From Polytrichum commune (lineage: Eukaryota; Streptophyta; Polytrichopsida; Polytrichales; Polytrichaceae), in the NCBI GenBank assembly GCA_950295325.1, contig OX485806.1:10292001-10356000 (forward strand): DNA of 64,000 bases, given 5' to 3'. This document shows, piece by piece, positions 1-11,585 of this stretch (its first letter is position 1; each line of letters opens with the position of its first letter). The notes beneath the pieces are model-generated. The model worked only from the letters and a program-made list of their open reading frames with translations, was not told the origin of the DNA and made no database searches. Position numbers and translations under genes: made by a program.

Positions 1-885
1 ATAGGGGTTGTGCTTTCACTTACCAAAATGTCCTAAACCAACAAAACATGCAATCCTTTAAATATAAATTTTGTGTGTAATGTATAATGTATATAATAAA
101 GTGTATGTGTCTATTGAATTAAGTTTTATGAATTGACACAAGAAGCATATGGATCCTAGGTAATTATACTATGTTGCTGAAAATTTATTCTACATTCCTC
201 AAATCATTGCAATTCAGTCATATTAAGAGATTGCATTGATCTTTAACTGATGTAGGATGATTGCCTAGGACTTGTATGCTGAAATTGAGAGTTGATAAAA
301 TAAATCATTTTGAAACTCAAACACCCCTAGTTTACATTATAATATCAAGTTGAGGTGCATTGGGTCCCACAAATGAAGACCTATGACTTTAATGTTGTGA
401 TGAGATAAGTTTCATCCTTAATCCATCGCTAAGATTGAAGATTATAACGGTTTGGTCTGAGTACGCTTGCAATCTTGAATGTGTGATTGTGCTTCACTTT
501 AAGAGAGTGGAAAGGTCTTTCATGTATAACTTACTAGGTATTTCCCAATACTCCGGAAAAGTTGTTAAATGTGGAACATGTGTTTGGTGTTTACTTATAC
601 ACGGTATAGATATCACCACAAGGATAACATGGTTTCGTCAATGGTTCCACCATTAAGTGGTTACTAAATTTGTCATGAATATGAATAGACCTACTATCGT
701 CATAGATAGATAGATGCACCAACTTCCAATGGAGACTATCTTCATGGATCATAAATCCATCAAGTGGCCAAGAACCAATGATAGGCCTACTTGGGCCATG
801 TACATCATCTCCTTGATGTAATGTATGTTTGATATGTACTTCAACAACAAGAACTTGAAGAAATTGTATATGGTTTGGATTTTCT
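1..885. other. Intergenic, no gene seen
   Basis: AT-rich sequence upstream of the Harbinger element. The only open frame of note is about 73 codons and has no recognisable domain. I see no clear terminal inverted repeats here. Confidence 0.6.
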
Positions 886-1089
886 TAAGAGCATCTCCAC
901 CATTGGCGCCAATGGGTGCGCCAACGGTCTACACTGAGAATTTTGGGCCGCGTAGACAACCACTGGCGACACGGCAACGGGCAAACTTTGCCCGTTCACG
1001 CCAAAATCACCCCCTTGCCCGCGACCTTCCAGTGAGTACTTCTTCACTCCAAACTCCTAAGATTCTGGGAATCCAATCTGCTTGGACCA

Positions 1090-2136
1090 ATGGTGGTAGG
1101 GAGGAAGAAGCCTGCGCCCAGGGTGGCGGAGGAAGGAGGGCCTGTGTGACCTGGTGTCAAAGGCAAGAATTTCTGCAAGGATGAGGAGGAGCAACTTTGT
1201 AGAAGTGTGTTGCATGTGACACAAGATCGCATTGTTGGTAATCAACAAAGAGTAGGTGTTTTTTGGGATCGGATTACCACTCACTACCAAGAGAATCAGC
1301 CACAGGGACCCCGGCCGCAACGCTCATTGGAGACCAAGTGGGGCATCATCAAACATGACGTCTCCGAGTTCATTGGTGTCTACTCACAGGTAATGCGGTT
1401 GAATCGAAGTGGGACGAGCGCTGCAGATACATTGAGGAGGGCGCATGATCTGTACAAGCAGGAGAATGAGAAGGGGTCGGATTTCGCATTCGAACATTGC
1501 TGGGTATTGCTGAAAGACCACCCGAAGTGGGTAGAGGGTTGGACACAGGTGAAGGTTGTGACGCCGAAGAGGAAGGCACCTTGCAACGAGGAGGAATCCG
1601 ACTGTGTGGATTTGAGCGAGATGGAGCGGGGCGTAGGGGTGGGTTCGGAGGGAGGGGGCGGATCAGCGGAGGGAGGGAGTGTGGCTGCAGAGGCAGCGCG
1701 GTTTTTCAAGGGGCGTCCGGGAGGCGCCAAGCTCGCGAAGGAGGATCAACGCCAAGGCAAGATCCGCGAGGGTCTTCTGTTCGCACACGCCGAGGCCACC
1801 AAGAGCATGGCTGCGGCACACATGCGAAAGGCTGCGCTGCTAGAGGATCAAAACCTCCTCATGTTGATGTCGATGCCATATGCTGATTCGGACGCCAATG
1901 AATACCTGCGCCTCCGAAGACACATGGAGTTGAGGAAGAGGACCGCGATGTGGAGGCTGCTGCTGCTGCGAGCTCGCCCGGAGCCTGGTCACCTGGCGCC
2001 GAAGGGGATGGGCTGCACTCCCAGCGTGATGGAGATGCCGAAGACCAGGTGGGTGATGACCACCAACAACATGAAGGACACAATGAGCATGCGAACGAGG
2101 ACATCGACCACTTTGGGCGGGCTGGTGGGGGTGTGA
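1090..2136 (+). pseudogene. Harbinger ORF1, Myb/trihelix-like DNA-binding protein, one in-frame stop
   Basis: In PIF/Harbinger elements ORF1 encodes a Myb/SANT-like protein that works with the transposase at the element ends. The frame opens at ATG 1090 and runs to the stop at 2134-2136, broken only by TGA at 1147-1149 (codon 20). After that stop the protein is typical of plant ORF1 copies. An NFCKDEEEQLC segment leads into the three-helix region with FWDRITTHY and SLETKWGIIK. Then come a spacer ending in FEHCWVLLKDHPKW, an acidic and Gly-rich linker, and the conserved block RPGGAKLAKED with a charged alpha-helical tail. The last ~60 codons look off-frame: the frame opened at 1950 gives an acidic Ala-rich tail that fits the family better, so a frameshift near 1930-1950 is possible. 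The gene faces the transposase gene. Confidence 0.85.
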
Positions 2137-2399
2137 ATTTATAGGGAGGGGATGCTCTGCATTTTTCTTAGAGGGAATTCGGGCGAGGTGTAGTTGATTT
2201 CGGAGAGGGGGCCATGGCTGCTGATCAGTGGAGAGCAGCTTGGGGATTGAAGATGGAGGGATTGCATGTTGGGCGTGGTCGTGGTGCGAATTGGTTGGAT
2301 TTGGAGCACGTAGACCCCCACCAGCCAACTCAGTTTAAGAGCTTGGGTGATCAGCAGTTGCGTAGGCAGTCTAATAGCAACTCGCAGCCAATTGAACTA

Positions 2400-3086
2400 G
2401 ATTGATACCAAGGAAATGCAGTAGGCAGTGAACAAAATGTACACTATGGATTAAGCCTCCATGGGCAATATCATTGATAAATAAAAGTAGTCGACATGTG
2501 CAACCTGACTCGAATCTGATATCCGAAAAATGCCACAGGCATATTTTTACCTTCTTCATCATGTGTATGCACACTAGAGCTGGCTCATGATTTATTTTGT
2601 GTTGTTCTCATCATGCGGAATTCAGTCTATTGCACGGCATATTTGTTGGTTGAAAATCTTGTAGAATTCTTCCGAGGGAGAGAGAATCAGAAACTAGGAT
2701 CTCTCTACACCTAGGATCTGCTCAAGCTCAATCTCGGAATGTATCAGACCTTGAACTTGAGAACTAAGGATTTGAAGTTCAAGACTGCAGGTAAATTACT
2801 GATCATGTAACTGGTTGGAATTGCAAACACTAGGATCTCTACCGGTTATGCCCAAAAATCTTTGCGAATATTGGTGCAGACTCATTAGAATCCATGCTAC
2901 ATCTGCAACGAAACAGAAGAGAGGCTTGAGATAGTAGCAGAGCGCCCTCTCTTTTAGAATTTCTCAAGAGCGATCAATTCCTAGAACATCTCCCCTAGAT
3001 ACCAAGAAGATGCAGTGGGCAGTGAACAACATGTACATTTAGGATTAAGCCTCCATGGGCAATATCATTTATAAATAAAATCAGGT
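2400..3086. repeat. 85-90 bp direct repeat flanking an insertion inside the Harbinger element
   Basis: The segment 2400-2488 recurs at 2996-3086. Both copies contain ATGCAGT.GGCAGTGAACAA, GGATTAAGCCTCCATGG and CAATATCATT.ATAAATAAAA. They flank about 510 bp that do not belong to a usual Harbinger element. Part of that insert (about 2790-2870) resembles the 3' part of the small hAT family seen elsewhere here (GGTTGGAATTGCAAACACT..GGATC, then GGTTATGCCC). The right copy overlaps the last codons of the transposase gene. Confidence 0.8.
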
Positions 3087-4379
3087 CCTAGTGTCTTTTA
3101 ATGCCCATAAGTGTTCAATAACATCACCTCTCAGACCGTAGTGTGTGTCTTTGTTCTCAATCTCAATTGTATGTGTTGCTAACTCCTGAAAAGACAAGCC
3201 TCTACGCAATGGTACATTGCCACCAAATTCACCTGCAAGAATGTTCTCTAACCCCGGGACGTCATGCTCATCATCTAAAATCATGTTATGAAGAATACAA
3301 CAAGCAAACATGATGTCCGTAATTGTTTCCATACTCCATTGCCGGCACGGGTTGCGGATAATTGCAAAGCGGGCTTGTAAAATTCTGAAGCACCGCTCTA
3401 CGTCCTTGCGGCAAGCTTCTTGTCGTGATGCAAAATGCTTCCTCTTCTCATCCCCGGGCATGTGAATACTTTGAATAAAGCAACTCCATTGTGGATAAAT
3501 ACCATCTGCCAATAAATAGTACCGTTTGTATTCCTGCCCATTCACCTCAAAAGTCATGTCGGATGCCTCACTAGTTAGCATATTGTGAATCAATGGCGAC
3601 CGATCAAGAACATTGACATCATTATTCGGGTTGGGGATCCCAAAAAAAATATGCCATATGTGTAAGCTCTGATCTGTAATGGCTTCTAGAATGATGGAGC
3701 TCTTGCCGTCCCTATCTCCAAAATCGCCTTGCCATGCAACTGGACAATTTTTCCACTGATAATGCATATAATCCAACGATGCAAACATACCAAGGAATCC
3801 GCGTTGTACATTAATCGATAGCTATTGCTCAAAGTCGGCCCGCGTAGGCTGTCTCATGTGATGGTCTCCAAACTCTGCCCGGACCGCAACACAAAACCGC
3901 TTCATGCACTCCATTGCAGTGGACTCGCTAGTCCGACAGTAGTCATCCATGGCATCTGCGCATACACCGAGCGAGAGCATGCGAAGGGCGGCCGTGATTT
4001 TCTACCGGGAACTCAAGCCTATCAAACGACAAGCATCCCTCCCTTGTACGAAGTAACTATCGCGGGCACACACCTTCTCCAAAATCGTATTAAACAAGCT
4101 TCTCCTCGTACGATACCGGCGTCGGAAAAAACTAGGTCCCCATATAGGCGGATCAGCAAAATAATCAAGATACATCTGGTTATCCATAGCTATCATGGCC
4201 CTCTCAATGTTGGGAGACTTCCCTGAAATCGAACCACCGGCCCGTCTCTTCGGTGCCGATTCCAAATCAATGAAGGACTGCAGCTGATCAAGAGCCATCT
4301 GCATCTCCAACTCATCGTCTTCTTCATCTTCCTTGAACGCTACCTGGGCACCCACCAACCTAGCCCTCCATTCTTCCAT
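3081..4379 (-). pseudogene. Harbinger transposase (DDE_Tnp_4 type) with two amber stops
   Basis: This is the nuclease that cuts and re-inserts the element. One frame runs from ATG 4377-4379 to the stop at 3081, 433 codons, interrupted only by TAG at 4002-4004 (codon 126, where relatives usually have Gln or His) and TAG at 3822-3824 (codon 186, right after DFEQ). No frameshift is needed. The three catalytic acids of the DDE fold can be placed: Asp203 in FASLDYMHY, Asp254 in NPNNDVNVLD and Glu328 in CRKDVERCF. Other family blocks are FGDRDGKSSIILEA, YYLLADGIYPQW and CILHNMILDDE. The N-terminus (MEEWRARL) is followed by an acidic stretch. Translation would stop before the catalytic domain, so it is non-functional unless read through. 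Confidence 0.92.
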
Positions 4380-4607
4380 GACCAAAACCAAAAAAAAGTT
4401 CCTAGTGTAGGAGTGCAGTGCAGATGTGCAGCTCCCAGGGTTCTCTTACCGAAGGTGGGGTCACAGCTGGCCGGTTTTAGGGTTTAATGGCGTGGAATGG
4501 GCGCAGTGGGTGGGGGTCTTGCCGGGACCCGCGACCGGCAACCCGTTTGGCACCGGCAACCACCCCGTTGGCATGCCCATTGGTGTGAACGGGTGGAGAT
4601 GCCCTAA

Positions 4608-5410
4608 GGAGTATCATTTTGTGGATTCCTTGGTGGCATTGGAATGTTTTAGTGTTCAACGAGACTCTTTGGTCTATTCCAAAACTTCACCAACTTACTT
4701 GAGATGCTCTAGTGGAATATGGTAGAATTGAACATCAATTTTTTTTTGGAGGCTATCATGAAGGCTTGTGAGGATATTTTGAATGCGTTTGATTGGGCTT
4801 GGTGTGTTAAGACCTTGATTGCATATACAGAATCAAATCCCGATTTTTTTTCATAAAATAATCATGATACGACCTTAATGAATATAAACCATACTTTAAT
4901 GGTTTCTTAGGGCTCAAAAGTTGGGACTTTGCCTCCACGTTGGGACACGTTGACATGAGTAGGAATTGGAACTGTGTGTCAATTGGCCCTCATATGAGTT
5001 GTGACAATTATGAGGAAATAGGAAAGTTGTTTTGGAGTTACTAATCACATATTTATATAATAGGGGAAGTGGGTTGTACATAGAGGAGCAATGCTTTTTA
5101 TTTGCAACTATAACATGATTCCAGCCACAGAAAGACCCCCGCCCCTCCCATACAATAGTGGAAAAAGAAAACAGAATGGAGGTGTCACTTGCCATTGTAG
5201 GTTATGGGAGTTGGGACTCTACATGAAGACCACCACAAAGCACTAATCCCTAGACAATAGGGGGACACAACTACATAGTTGGCACAATCAAAAGCTACAA
5301 CCAACCTTCGACATGTTACAGTAATTCCAAGCACCCCTACTTTAAGCACGACAACCATACGACTTGCAAATGATAACCCTTTTTCATACGTGCGCAACCA
5401 TGTGTTTTCC
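4608..5410. other. Intergenic, no gene seen
   Basis: Sequence right of the Harbinger element. Open frames stay under 100 codons and have no recognisable domain or codon pattern of a gene. Confidence 0.55.
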
Positions 5411-5549
5411 TCTTTTCTTAGCTACTTATTCAATGTGTCCAGAGGGGGACGGCGTTTTTCTCTTGTCTTAGCTACTTATCCAATGTGTCCAGAGGGGGGC
5501 GGCGTTTTTATCTACGACCAAGACCGTCTCCCGGTCGTAGACAAAAAAC
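5411..5549. repeat. 50-bp tandem duplication followed by a hairpin
   Basis: 5411-5460 and 5461-5510 are head-to-tail copies differing at 4 of 50 positions; each contains CTTAGCTACTTAT and CAATGTGTCCAGAGGGGG. They are followed by an inverted repeat, TCTACGACC at 5511-5519 and GGTCGTAGA at 5533-5541, extended outward by matching T and A runs (5504-5549). The layout resembles the end of a small inverted-repeat element, but I could not find its partner end. Confidence 0.8.
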
Positions 5550-7028
5550 ACGACTCCTCCATATATATATATATATGATATGATGATTACTTGAAGATCC
5601 AAAGGCCCAAAGATAGGTATTATTACTTGATTCTAGTGGAGCCTTTTGGGGTTCCTCTTGGTTGTTCTTTTCTTCTTAACAATCGAATTCATTTAGGTTG
5701 TTCCAAAAAGAAAGTAAAAAGGCCGGAAAGGAAAAAGGGAATCGCCATAGTGAATGCTCGGTAGACTGTAGGTGAACACGTAGATAGCTTTTTGGACACT
5801 ATATGTTGGCTATAAGTAACTGACCAAACAATAGGCTTACCAAATACCATGAGATTGATTGTATTCGTACTACTAAGGAGTAAACTTCAAAGTTTTTGGT
5901 AAGGACACGAGTACCCTTTTAGGTTGTTGTCCAAAGTCATAAATGCACCCACAACAAGGTGTTCCCGTGGATTTTAAAGGTGGTTGTGTGGTTAAATTCC
6001 GAAGTGAATTCTTTCACACGAGTATAAGTAAGGTAAGTGGCCTATAACTGGACGCCTTTGGCTATCCACCCACTTCTCGTAGGATACGAAACACGCAATT
6101 AGTGCGAGATAAATAGCAAATCCAAATCATACCCACAACCATTCAACCCGTAATTTATGAGGTCCTATGACTATTCTAATCATTGTTAAAGTGAAGATCA
6201 TGTTCTCTTTTGATAAGATGATCGTTAACGTCCCCTGAATTATGTCGACTATTCAACCTAGATTAGTTAACAAATTTTGAGCACGTAGTCTGTCTATTCT
6301 CATTTTTAAGTGCATGTTTTTTTGATGTGCACTGTTAGATCCACACCTTTCCATACACCTCGCACCACTCTTATATGGATGTTTGTTCCTTCTCATCACG
6401 CTCGAGGGACCAACAAAGTACATGAATGCAAGGAGGATGTAAAGCCTACATGGATGCCTACGTAGCATCAAATGGACCACGTTTCATGGTCACTTGGACT
6501 ATTTTCCAAAACCACCTCTTGCAGGTAGGCCTAACACAAAACCGGGAGACCATGGCATTCCGAAATCTCACAACGGTTGATTGATTCTATTTCATCATGT
6601 GTGAGGACCCGCATGAATAGAAATTTATTGAAATAGCATTCGGTTGAGGGCCTGGTCACATATGGTTTCACACTCCACTTGAGGGTCCGTGACCACACTC
6701 CATGATTTTGGAAGTGCCTTGGGACGGCCTTTGGACACTTAGCTTTGGGCTCTCGCAATTTCATGGTCACAGCTCTTGGCTCATGTGTACGGTTCATGCT
6801 TCTATTTTTTTCTTCAGATACCAAGAGAACAGTGTACTCTAACTTAATCCTTTTGTATAAGCACTTGTCAGCCCTGGCCAGGGCAACGTGTCCATTCATC
6901 ATACTGCCAAAGGAGATTGTTACAAATGGCGGTATTGGAAACACACGATCTCAAATATAGAAGGAAATCAGTCAACGAATTGCCAACTCCAGACTCCGAA
7001 TTCAGCACAGCCACTTTCTCTTCACAGG
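5550..7028. other. Gene-free repeat-derived stretch
   Basis: No gene recognised. A short (AT)n run lies at about 5560-5577. About 6060-6310 is a left half of the foldback family described at 24590-24985: it has GAAACACGCAATTAGT, GCAAATCCAAAT, GTGAAGAT and TTTTGAGCACGTAGTC in the expected order. The rest is unassigned. Confidence 0.6.
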
Positions 7029-7030
7029 TA

Positions 7031-7484
7031 CACTATAAACTCCGTAGTATCACACCTGTGGCAACCAAAGTGCACGTGATATTACGGAGTTTTGTAGTGT
7101 TAACATGGATGCGTGATACTATAGAATTAGTGTAGCATGTGACACTATGGAATAACACAAAGGAGATGTGAGAACAATTTGAATTCGTTCTCTTGTCACC
7201 TACGCTAGTGTGGTCCACTTCACTTGGCCTTCCCAGGTTATGTGGGAAGCACATGCACCAACATTCAACAAGTGACATAAGAAGAAGAAAGTGACACTCC
7301 ACATGTTGACACATGACGCAATGTGAGGGTGTGGGTTGACTTCTTGGGTGGTTTGCATTAATGACAAATTTCATGATATAAGAGAGAGAAATGTGACAAC
7401 AAGGAGTGAGATTTGAACTACGAACATCCGTTCCCTAGGGTTTCGGGATATTAGAGAGCATGTGACATTACGGAGTTTAGGGTG
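7031..7484. mobile_element. Stowaway-like MITE with TA target duplication
   Basis: Inverted termini begin CACTATAAACTCCGTA on the left and CACCCTAAACTCCGTA on the right (read inward). TA dinucleotides sit directly outside both ends (7029-7030 and 7485-7486), as in Tc1/mariner-type elements. A second copy in opposite orientation lies at 37288-38010, where an empty-site comparison also gives a TA duplication. No coding capacity. Confidence 0.82.
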
Positions 7485-7589
7485 TACGCACAGGGGCCAC
7501 GAACTGCCGCGTCCACTCTGTATCTAGGACACGCGTAGATGAGACTGCTATTGAATGTGGTACATCTTCCACAGTCCTAGATACTGCTT

Positions 7590-7876
7590 GAGCCCTGTGA
7601 CTGACAAGCCTGCCTTCCCACGACACTGGCACAACGAACATGGAGAAACCGACAACTAGTTACCGGATGCACCGGCTGAGTTTGAGAAATAACCGGTTGA
7701 TGCATGCTCAAGACTTTGGGACAATAACCCACGTGTTCGAGGAATCTATGGAGTTTCACACAAATCAATAAAGGGAGAGAAAACCGGAAAGATGTCACCA
7801 TAGAAGCACCAGCTGGACTTGGGAACACTGGGATCTTGTTATGCCCCCAAATCTCCCCGGACGGACACTGCACAGA
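7590..7876 (-). mobile_element. Small hAT-like MITE, TAGTG family, reverse copy
   Basis: A diverged copy of the family whose best-bounded member is at 37370-37595. Shared blocks in order are: two half-sites GAGTTTGAGAAATAACCGGTTGA; GAGGAATCTATGG; AAAACCGGAAAGATGTC; GGACTTGGGAACACTGGG; and a right end CCCCGGACGGACACTG. The exact ends are uncertain. Confidence 0.65.
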
Positions 7877-8129
7877 AAACCCAGAAATGGCACATGATGG
7901 GGGTCAGGTTTTCGTGAGTCAGGTTTTGGGCCACTGGTGATCTCCTGGTCATCTGTCCCCATCCACTTATAAAAGCTTCCGTATATCGTTCGTGCTTCAC
8001 GGGCCCCTGCCTGCCAATGTCTCTGTCTCCGCTGACACATTAGATATTCACTTCACAATAACTAACTGATCTCCGCCATGTGGCTGGAGCACTCACGTAC
8101 TGGTTATTTGGTTCAGTTTTTCGCACATT

Positions 8130-8960
8130 CTCCAACTCCTACCGATTAGGTTTACACAAACTTATGAAACTTTGGGCGCATTTGCAAGTCTATAATGAAG
8201 CATCAGCAACAACAACAAAAAACCGGATTGGAAATCGGCCCTCCCCTGATCTAGTTGTGGTTGTTGGAAGTTGCATGTGTGTTGATTCCTCGACTGAATA
8301 CCTAGGTTTTCCCGATCATGTGTATTGAGTGAGTCACGGGGGGGTCACTCCATTGTCAAGTTGAACACCACGTGCGACCAAAAAAAATCTTCTTTTGGTA
8401 AGTTGCACCACCAAAATGGGTCAAAATTTTATCAAATTTTTTTCATGAGTAGATATATACAGTGCCTATGACATAGTTAAAAGTGGTAACTAAATCTGAT
8501 GATTTGTTTTTTTCATAAAACATACCGTTTCTAACTAGAATGACACAGAATTGAACTAAAACAATTACTAAAAAAAATAAAGATGACTAAAAATTTCCAA
8601 AAATATATACAAAAGATACTATCAATGGTTATGTATATGTAGAAAAAATATCATAAATTCTAAAATTATATATGGCATGTAATATAGGGGTAGCAAACTT
8701 TGTCCGCACGTGGTGTCAACTTGACAATGAAGTGACCTCCCCGTGGAGTGAGTGAGTGTGAAGTTGTTGATAAGATTTGAAGACCTAGTACAATTTTTTT
8801 CGTAGGTGTGAGTCTTTGTGGTGTTTGTTCCTTGATTCTCACTTAACCACACGTTAATTGAATTATAGGTGTCTAATTAAGAAAAGTAGCCAGATAGTGT
8901 CCACGTACCTTAAGGTCTTAGGTAGAGAGTGCTAAAATCATCACTTCAAGGTGTTGAGTC
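8130..8960. repeat. Family C dispersed repeat, split by a hAT MITE
   Basis: The two parts 8130-8334 and 8754-8960 line up with the uninterrupted copy at about 34940-35300. Shared blocks are CCAACTCCTACCGATTAGG, CTAGTTGTGGTTGTTGGAAG, GTGTGTTGATTCCTC, GTGTGAAG, TTTGAAGACCTAGT and GGTGTCTAATTAAGAAAAGTA. The insertion between them is the element at 8335-8745. Confidence 0.75.
8335..8745. mobile_element. hAT-type MITE, 411 bp, perfect 8-bp target duplication
   Basis: The target duplication GAGTGAGT is present intact at 8327-8334 and 8746-8753. The inverted termini read CACGGGGGGGTCACT and CACGGGGAGGTCACT and continue for about 50 bp (CATTGTCAAGTTG, then ACACCACGTGCG, in both arms). The interior is AT-rich and non-coding. 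Eight-bp duplications are characteristic of hAT elements. It interrupts a family C repeat. Confidence 0.92.
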
Positions 8961-9140
8961 TAGAGACTGTAATGGAGAATGATGAAATTTCAAAGTGCTT
9001 TAGTTAGCAAATGAAAGGAGATTCCACCACACCAAAGTATGTCTTGTTTGGAAATTCGCTCTTATACTAAGTTAATCATGTGTTTCGTATCCTAAGAAAA
9101 GCAAGCTAGTCACGAAAGGTAACCACTTAAGACCCATATG

Positions 9141-9350
9141 TAGTGTCCGGGGAGAGTTTTGGACATAATCGGTTGAGATCCTATTCTTTCCAAGATAAAC
9201 AAGTGACATGTTCACATCTTTCGGGTCTTTCTTTTATTAATTCTCAAGAACACATCCTATAGATTCATGTAAACCGATCGGTTTCTTGAAGTCTTGAACT
9301 TGAACCAACAATTTTTGCAAACCTATTGGTTCATTTTTAACCACACGAAA
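9141..9350 (+). mobile_element. Small hAT-like MITE, TAGTG family
   Basis: Starts TAGTGTCCGGGGAG followed by TTTTGGACATAATCGGTTGAG. It then follows the family order: AAGTGACATGTTCACATCTTTC, TTTATTAATTCTCAAG, CCTATAGATTC, CCGATCGGTTTCTTGAAGTC, AACTTGAACCAAC. The right end near 9350 is not defined. Confidence 0.65.
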
Positions 9351-11357
9351 CATGATAGGATACTTAGTGTCACTCACTTCCTATTTGGAACCACGCAACG
9401 CTATCATTGTTTACTATACATCTCATTTTGTTTACCAACAGAGGTAGAATTGGTTGTTTGGACATTATAGAACATTAACATCTTCACTTGGTGGAGAAAT
9501 GAGATTCATAGTTAAAAAGATGTAGGAAATGTGTAACTCCGAATAGGAAGTGACACTAACTACCATGTTTAGTGTAGCTGTCGATTCTTCCCCATTCATT
9601 GCACATCTACGTCCCCAACAACAAACAGGCCCAGCAAGTGACAGGGTCAGGACTTACATACCGTCCCTACATCGGTGTCAGTAAACAACGTGTATCAAAT
9701 AAGAACTTTTCGATGGGCTCAGGCCCCGGCCCTAAAGTCTCGAGGCTGGATGAACGAATCGAGTGTTAAGTTTAACCAATGTTGCACCGGTAATGTAAGG
9801 TTGAGGGTGCTTGAACCAACACTTTAAGCTATTGCACATACATATGGCTACATGCTTGATATAAAAAAATTATATTCATATTAGCCTTTGTTCTAAACAT
9901 AGGTATAAAGAAAGAAAGAGAAAAAAATTTAGCCTCGATTAGATATTTGATGAATATTCAAAGCCAAAACCACTAGCTTCCTCAAACCAATATATAGGCC
10001 CTGTGCATGACGACCTTGGATATGATGAGGACCCCCACCTTTGTTGCCTAGAACCAACACAATACAGTTGGGTACTAGACCCAAGCTAGATCAAAGACCA
10101 ACTAGTAACGATGCATAAAGTCACATGGCCACCTTCACGATCCCATCTAGTTCGGTTGCAAAACCATCACCTTGCATCCCGGATACCAACCCCCTTTGTG
10201 CTTTGTGGGTCTACCTCGGTGACTTTGCGAATAGAATGGCTATAACCCCCCCCCCTCCCACAATGTACAAAATGGCTAGAATAGGCATTGACATGCCACC
10301 CTAAACCCACCTTGAACCAACCCGGAGATAGAGTGGAGCCTGTTATCTACCCTGCATGGAGGTAGTGAAGGTCGCTATGAGGTGGCGCCACTAATGGCAC
10401 CTAAAAGCGTCACTCTGAGGGCCCATACGCCATGGGGAATGCTACAAGGTAATAAAGTGTTGGTTTTGGGTGGGGTGTAGGTTTTAGCACCCTCTGCCTT
10501 AGGTGAATGCACAGGTATCGATAATCGACGATCAATATTGGTATCAAAGAACCGACTCATGGGTATTGAAATTGTAACAACCAATCAAATAAAATGATAT
10601 TTGGTGGGTAGAATCTAAAGGTCTGCAAATTAAATAAATAAATAACTAACCAATGCCAGGCAATCCGACGTGAATTTGAGTCCGTTGGCCCTACCCTACT
10701 CGAGAAACCTCTTGGTGTAGGGTGGGGTATCCTACCTACCTTGCAATGGGTGGGCATTTGACTTCCTACCTATCTAGCTAGATGTTTTTTCCCCGTCAAG
10801 TAGAGAGAAGATTTCACAACGGGAATCGAACCGCCAACCACTCCATTCGGAAATGGGTACCTCTCCACGGTCACCTGGTAGTTTAGGGTCATCTCAGACC
10901 AAGGTTTGAGAATCGTGGCTCACCTAACTTCTTAGCTAGGTCGATAACATTCTAAATCACACTAATACTAGGAGCGATGTTGCCTAGGTTTGAAGGCTCT
11001 TGCATGTGTATAGATTAGAATGACATCGAAAACCAGAAGACCGTCAAATATCCGTATCCGAGTAACGTGAAATATAGAGACCGAAATGGTATAAAAGACC
11101 AACACTGGTATAAACCTGAAGGTTTATGGGATGTCGGGATCGGTTAGATTGGAAGCAAAGACTCACAGACTCGCAGGCTCAGTTCAGAGGTACATATGGG
11201 CTTCAGGTCAAGAGCACTGTGGTCCAGCTGGCCCTAAAAGGAGGAGAATCTGGGCCGTCCATTGTCACATCTGACGATTAGGAACAGATCCTTGCTGATG
11301 ACTTGTTAGTTAGAAGTGCAGAAGAGCAGGTGCAGCACGGAGAGAGGGAATTATATA
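9351..11357. other. Gene-free repeat-derived stretch
   Basis: No gene recognised. About 10440-11110 belongs to another dispersed family (D) with TGGTATCAAAGAACC, TGGGTATTGAAATTG and CAACCAATCAAAT; related copies are at about 60890-61190 and, in part, 11640-11740, 23480-23760 and 63060-63240. Confidence 0.55.
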
Positions 11358-11585
11358 GTACACGAGTGTACCTCTATTTCATCCAACATTTAAAAAATAA
11401 ATTCAAAAAATCCTGAAATAGTATGTAGCCTGCGGGTTACGTTTTTGTTTTTTTATTCGATTTGACGCCGGAATGAGCTTCAAAGACCCCGAATTAGACT
11501 ATGTGAGGTCCTTTGCGATGAATCGGCAAGAAGCCTACATGAGATGAAGTTTTTATGTTGGATGAATGAGAGGTTACGCTCGTAC
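11358..11585. mobile_element. Small inverted-repeat element of unassigned type
   Basis: The left arm GTACACGAGTGTACCTCT, then TTCATCCAACAT, is mirrored by the right arm, which reads inward GTACGAGCGTAACCTCT, then TTCATCCAACAT. The arms are about 38 bp and lie some 220 bp apart. No target duplication could be fixed, so the superfamily is open. Confidence 0.65.

Larger units (their letters stand above)
889..4604. mobile_element. PIF/Harbinger DNA transposon, near full length, decayed
   Basis: A 3,716-bp element flanked by the 3-bp target duplication TAA (886-888 and 4605-4607), the duplication type expected of PIF/Harbinger. The terminal inverted repeats start GAGCATCTCCACC on the left and GGGCATCTCCACC on the right (read inward). 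Similarity continues inward for about 40 bp, including CCAATGGG and GCCAACGG in both arms. Inside are the two genes of the superfamily in convergent orientation: the Myb-like ORF1 on plus and the DDE transposase on minus. Both carry in-frame stops, so the copy is non-coding today, but the termini are well kept. A roughly 0.5-kb insertion flanked by an 85-90 bp direct repeat sits between the two genes. Confidence 0.93.

Noticed and set aside
825-1184. 119-codon plus frame overlapping the left Harbinger end
   Set aside because: It starts outside the element, crosses the terminus and lies in a different frame from ORF1; the family-like residues after 1150 are in the 1090 frame.
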